Of a stretch of 64,000 nucleotides of DNA, positions 62,829 to 64,000 are shown in pieces. The notes beneath the pieces are model-generated. The model was given only the letters and a program-made list of their open reading frames with translations, searched no databases and was not told where the DNA came from. Positions within the stretch are counted from its first letter, which is position 1. Each line of letters starts with the position of its first letter. The DNA comes from Isoperla grammatica (Eukaryota > Arthropoda > Insecta > Plecoptera > Perlodidae). The stretch covers positions 1,704,001-1,768,000 of the forward strand of contig OX246739.1 in NCBI GenBank assembly GCA_945910005.1, in the 5' to 3' direction. The position numbers and the translations under genes were made by a program.

Positions 62829-63067
62829 ATATCAACGACATGTCTTGTGCCTGGGACTCAACGACACGGAGCAATGAGTAGATATATCAACGACATGTCT
62901 TGTGCAGGCGGAGTTCGTGTCCGCGCTGTTCCACTTCGCCTCGACGTTCAACGGCCTGGGACTCAACGACACAGAGCAATGAGTAGATATATCAACGACA
63001 TGTCTTGTGCCTGGGACTCAACGACACGGAGCAATGAGTAGATATATCAACGACATGTCTTGTGCAG
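62829..63067. repeat. Alternating duplication upstream of exon 7
   Basis: The block TATCAACGACATGTCTTGTG occurs four times. In two cases it runs into CAG|GCGGAG (exon acceptor). In the other two it runs into CCTGGGACTCAACGACAC followed by GGAGCAATGAGTAGATA, which is mid-exon sequence fused to intron sequence. The arrangement is short, long, short, long, as expected from a two-step tandem duplication with one internal deletion. Confidence 0.85.
62908..62982 (+). pseudogene. Truncated duplicate of exon 7 with its own acceptor and early stop
   Basis: This is a tandem copy of the start of exon 7 (period 160 bp), preceded by the same TATCAACGACATGTCTTGTG CAG acceptor context. It matches the real exon for the first 69 bases except ACA for ACG (both Thr), then diverges at GAGCAATGA, giving a stop at codon 25. 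If spliced from exon 6 it would truncate the receptor in the LBD. It has no recognisable donor of its own, so it may act only as a competing acceptor. The shorter pieces at 62829-62883 and about 62984-63038 repeat the flanking part without the exon start. Confidence 0.8.
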
Positions 63068-63247
63068 GCGGAGTTCGTGTCCGCGCTGTTCCACTTCGCC
63101 TCGACGTTCAACGGCCTGGGACTCAACGACACGGAGCTGGGCCTCTTCTCGGGGGTAGTTCTGCTCACCGCGGACCGGCCGGGGGTCACAGATCTCAAGG
63201 CCGTGGAGCACCACCAGGACCGACTCATAGACGCCCTTAAAGTGCAG
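63068..63247 (+). CDS. E78: E78-like nuclear receptor, visible exon 7 (mid LBD)
   Basis: Exactly 60 codons, phase 0 to phase 0, following CTTGTGCAG and ending AAAGTGCAG|GTGAGT. It reads AEFVSALFHFASTFNGLGLN, DTELGLFSGVVLLTADRPGV and TDLKAVEHHQDRLIDALKVQ. LNDTELGLFSGVVLLTADRPGV matches the helix 7-8 region of NR1-type LBDs (LxxTELxLFxAxxLxxxDRPG), and the following helix is typical of helix 9. Later helices and the AF-2 segment are not in the remaining 750 bp, so at least one more exon lies beyond the window. A duplicate acceptor and exon start 160 bp upstream (62908) leads to a stop. Confidence 0.95.
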
Positions 63248-64000
63248 GTGAGTCTCAAGGTCACTCTGTCTGCACCCCTGTACGTGACCCCAGCACCCCC
63301 ACCATCGGACCTCGGCCGGGAGGGTCAGACATCGACGGAATGGACGTGACAAGGTTGACTTGAAAACATATTCTAATGTGTTCTATTAGTTTTTCTTATA
63401 TTTTGACGGTAAAATAGAAAATATTCACATATGATTCAAAGTGTCAATCACTAGTGGTATTTTAATTGAAATGTAAATTAGATATTCAAGTCGTCTTCAG
63501 GTCCATTCACGTTGGTTACTGACGCTCCGTCGGTTGGTCTGGTGAGATCCTATGGTGGGGTGTACTCAAGCCTACTACCCCGGTACAGTCTCATTGTGAA
63601 TTACAAAATAAATATCACATTGCGTACTAGTAAAGAAGCTGAACTGTTTTCAGTAAAATTGCAAGGTAAAATAATGACAATACTGCTTATTCCTCGCCAG
63701 TATAGTTTGATAAAATTTAAAACTATTTAGTAGTAAAATATGACCATTGAACTTACAACACCTGGTGCTGTCAGCCTGCCTAGTGTAGCAGTAGATGCGA
63801 AGCTATAGTCCCAACATATAGAGTCGTGTCACCCGACCACCTCGTTGCAGCGTTCTAGACACAGACTTCTCAAGTTGGCACTTCAAACACTCTAAGTTGA
63901 AACACACAATTCCTTTGCAACATGAGATAAGAAACTCGTGTACGTAAATTAAATTGATATCAACGTTATCACCTACACAACTGTAGAGTTTGTCTCAACT
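63248..64000 (+). other. Start of intron 7
   Basis: It begins GTGAGT after exon 7. No further LBD coding sequence is recognised before the window ends, so the C-terminal exons lie downstream. Confidence 0.8.

Larger units (their letters stand above)
60630..63067 (+). other. Intron 6 (2.4 kb, phase 0)
   Basis: It contains a two-copy repeat of about 100 bp at 61391-61565, a poly-C run near 62247-62255, a RORE-like site at 62408, and the partial exon 7 duplication at its end. Confidence 0.9.

Overview
The window is eukaryotic nuclear DNA, AT-rich and intron-dominated. I read it as arthropod, probably insect. It holds one recognisable gene, on the + strand: seven spliced coding exons of an E78 / Eip78C-type (NR1E) nuclear hormone receptor. 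The call rests on a complete two-finger DNA-binding domain with the CEGCKGFFRRS P-box region, the SVRYGRVPKRSRE T-box extension, and ligand-binding-domain segments from helix 1 through the helix 3-5 signature and beyond. All six internal junctions join GT-AG with matching phases (1,0,1,0,1,0), and the last visible exon ends in phase 0. The N-terminus lies at or before the left edge and the C-terminal LBD (later helices, AF-2) lies past the right edge. About 409 residues are visible.

Layout: exon 1 (1-255, A/B domain); a 39 kb first intron; exon 2 (39353-39477, zinc finger 1); 11.1 kb intron; exon 3 (50598-50739, zinc finger 2); 4.1 kb intron; exon 4 (54796-55013, hinge and LBD helix 1); 2.3 kb intron; exon 5 (57339-57489, helix 3); 3.0 kb intron; exon 6 (60472-60629, helices 4-6 region); 2.4 kb intron; exon 7 (63068-63247, mid LBD). 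No second protein-coding gene is supportable; the other open frames are repeat translations or chance ORFs.

Intron 1 carries six large tandem arrays: about 26 units of 84/114 bp at 854-3292, 59 bp at 11192-13147, 39 bp at 15771-16043, 15 bp at 29750-30638, 20 bp at 30680-31623 and 62/63 bp at 33370-36105. Intron 2 has a 52-bp array at 43044-44028 whose units look like 3' splice sites. Remnants of tRNA-derived SINEs, a LINE 3' end, two inverted-repeat elements and a tiny hairpin element are scattered between them.

The most interesting observation is that tandem duplications sit on the splice junctions of this gene. Exon 1's donor is echoed about 20 times in the adjacent satellite. The acceptor of exon 2 is triplicated. 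The last bases of exon 3 recur in a downstream minisatellite. The 3' 132 bp of exon 4 plus its donor is present six times, with only synonymous differences. The 3' half of exon 5 plus its donor is duplicated in frame. The acceptor plus the first 69 bp of exon 7 is duplicated into a copy with an early stop. Either the locus repeatedly amplifies its exon-intron boundaries, giving many competing splice sites, or some of these arrays are assembly artefacts; long reads and RNA-seq would separate these.
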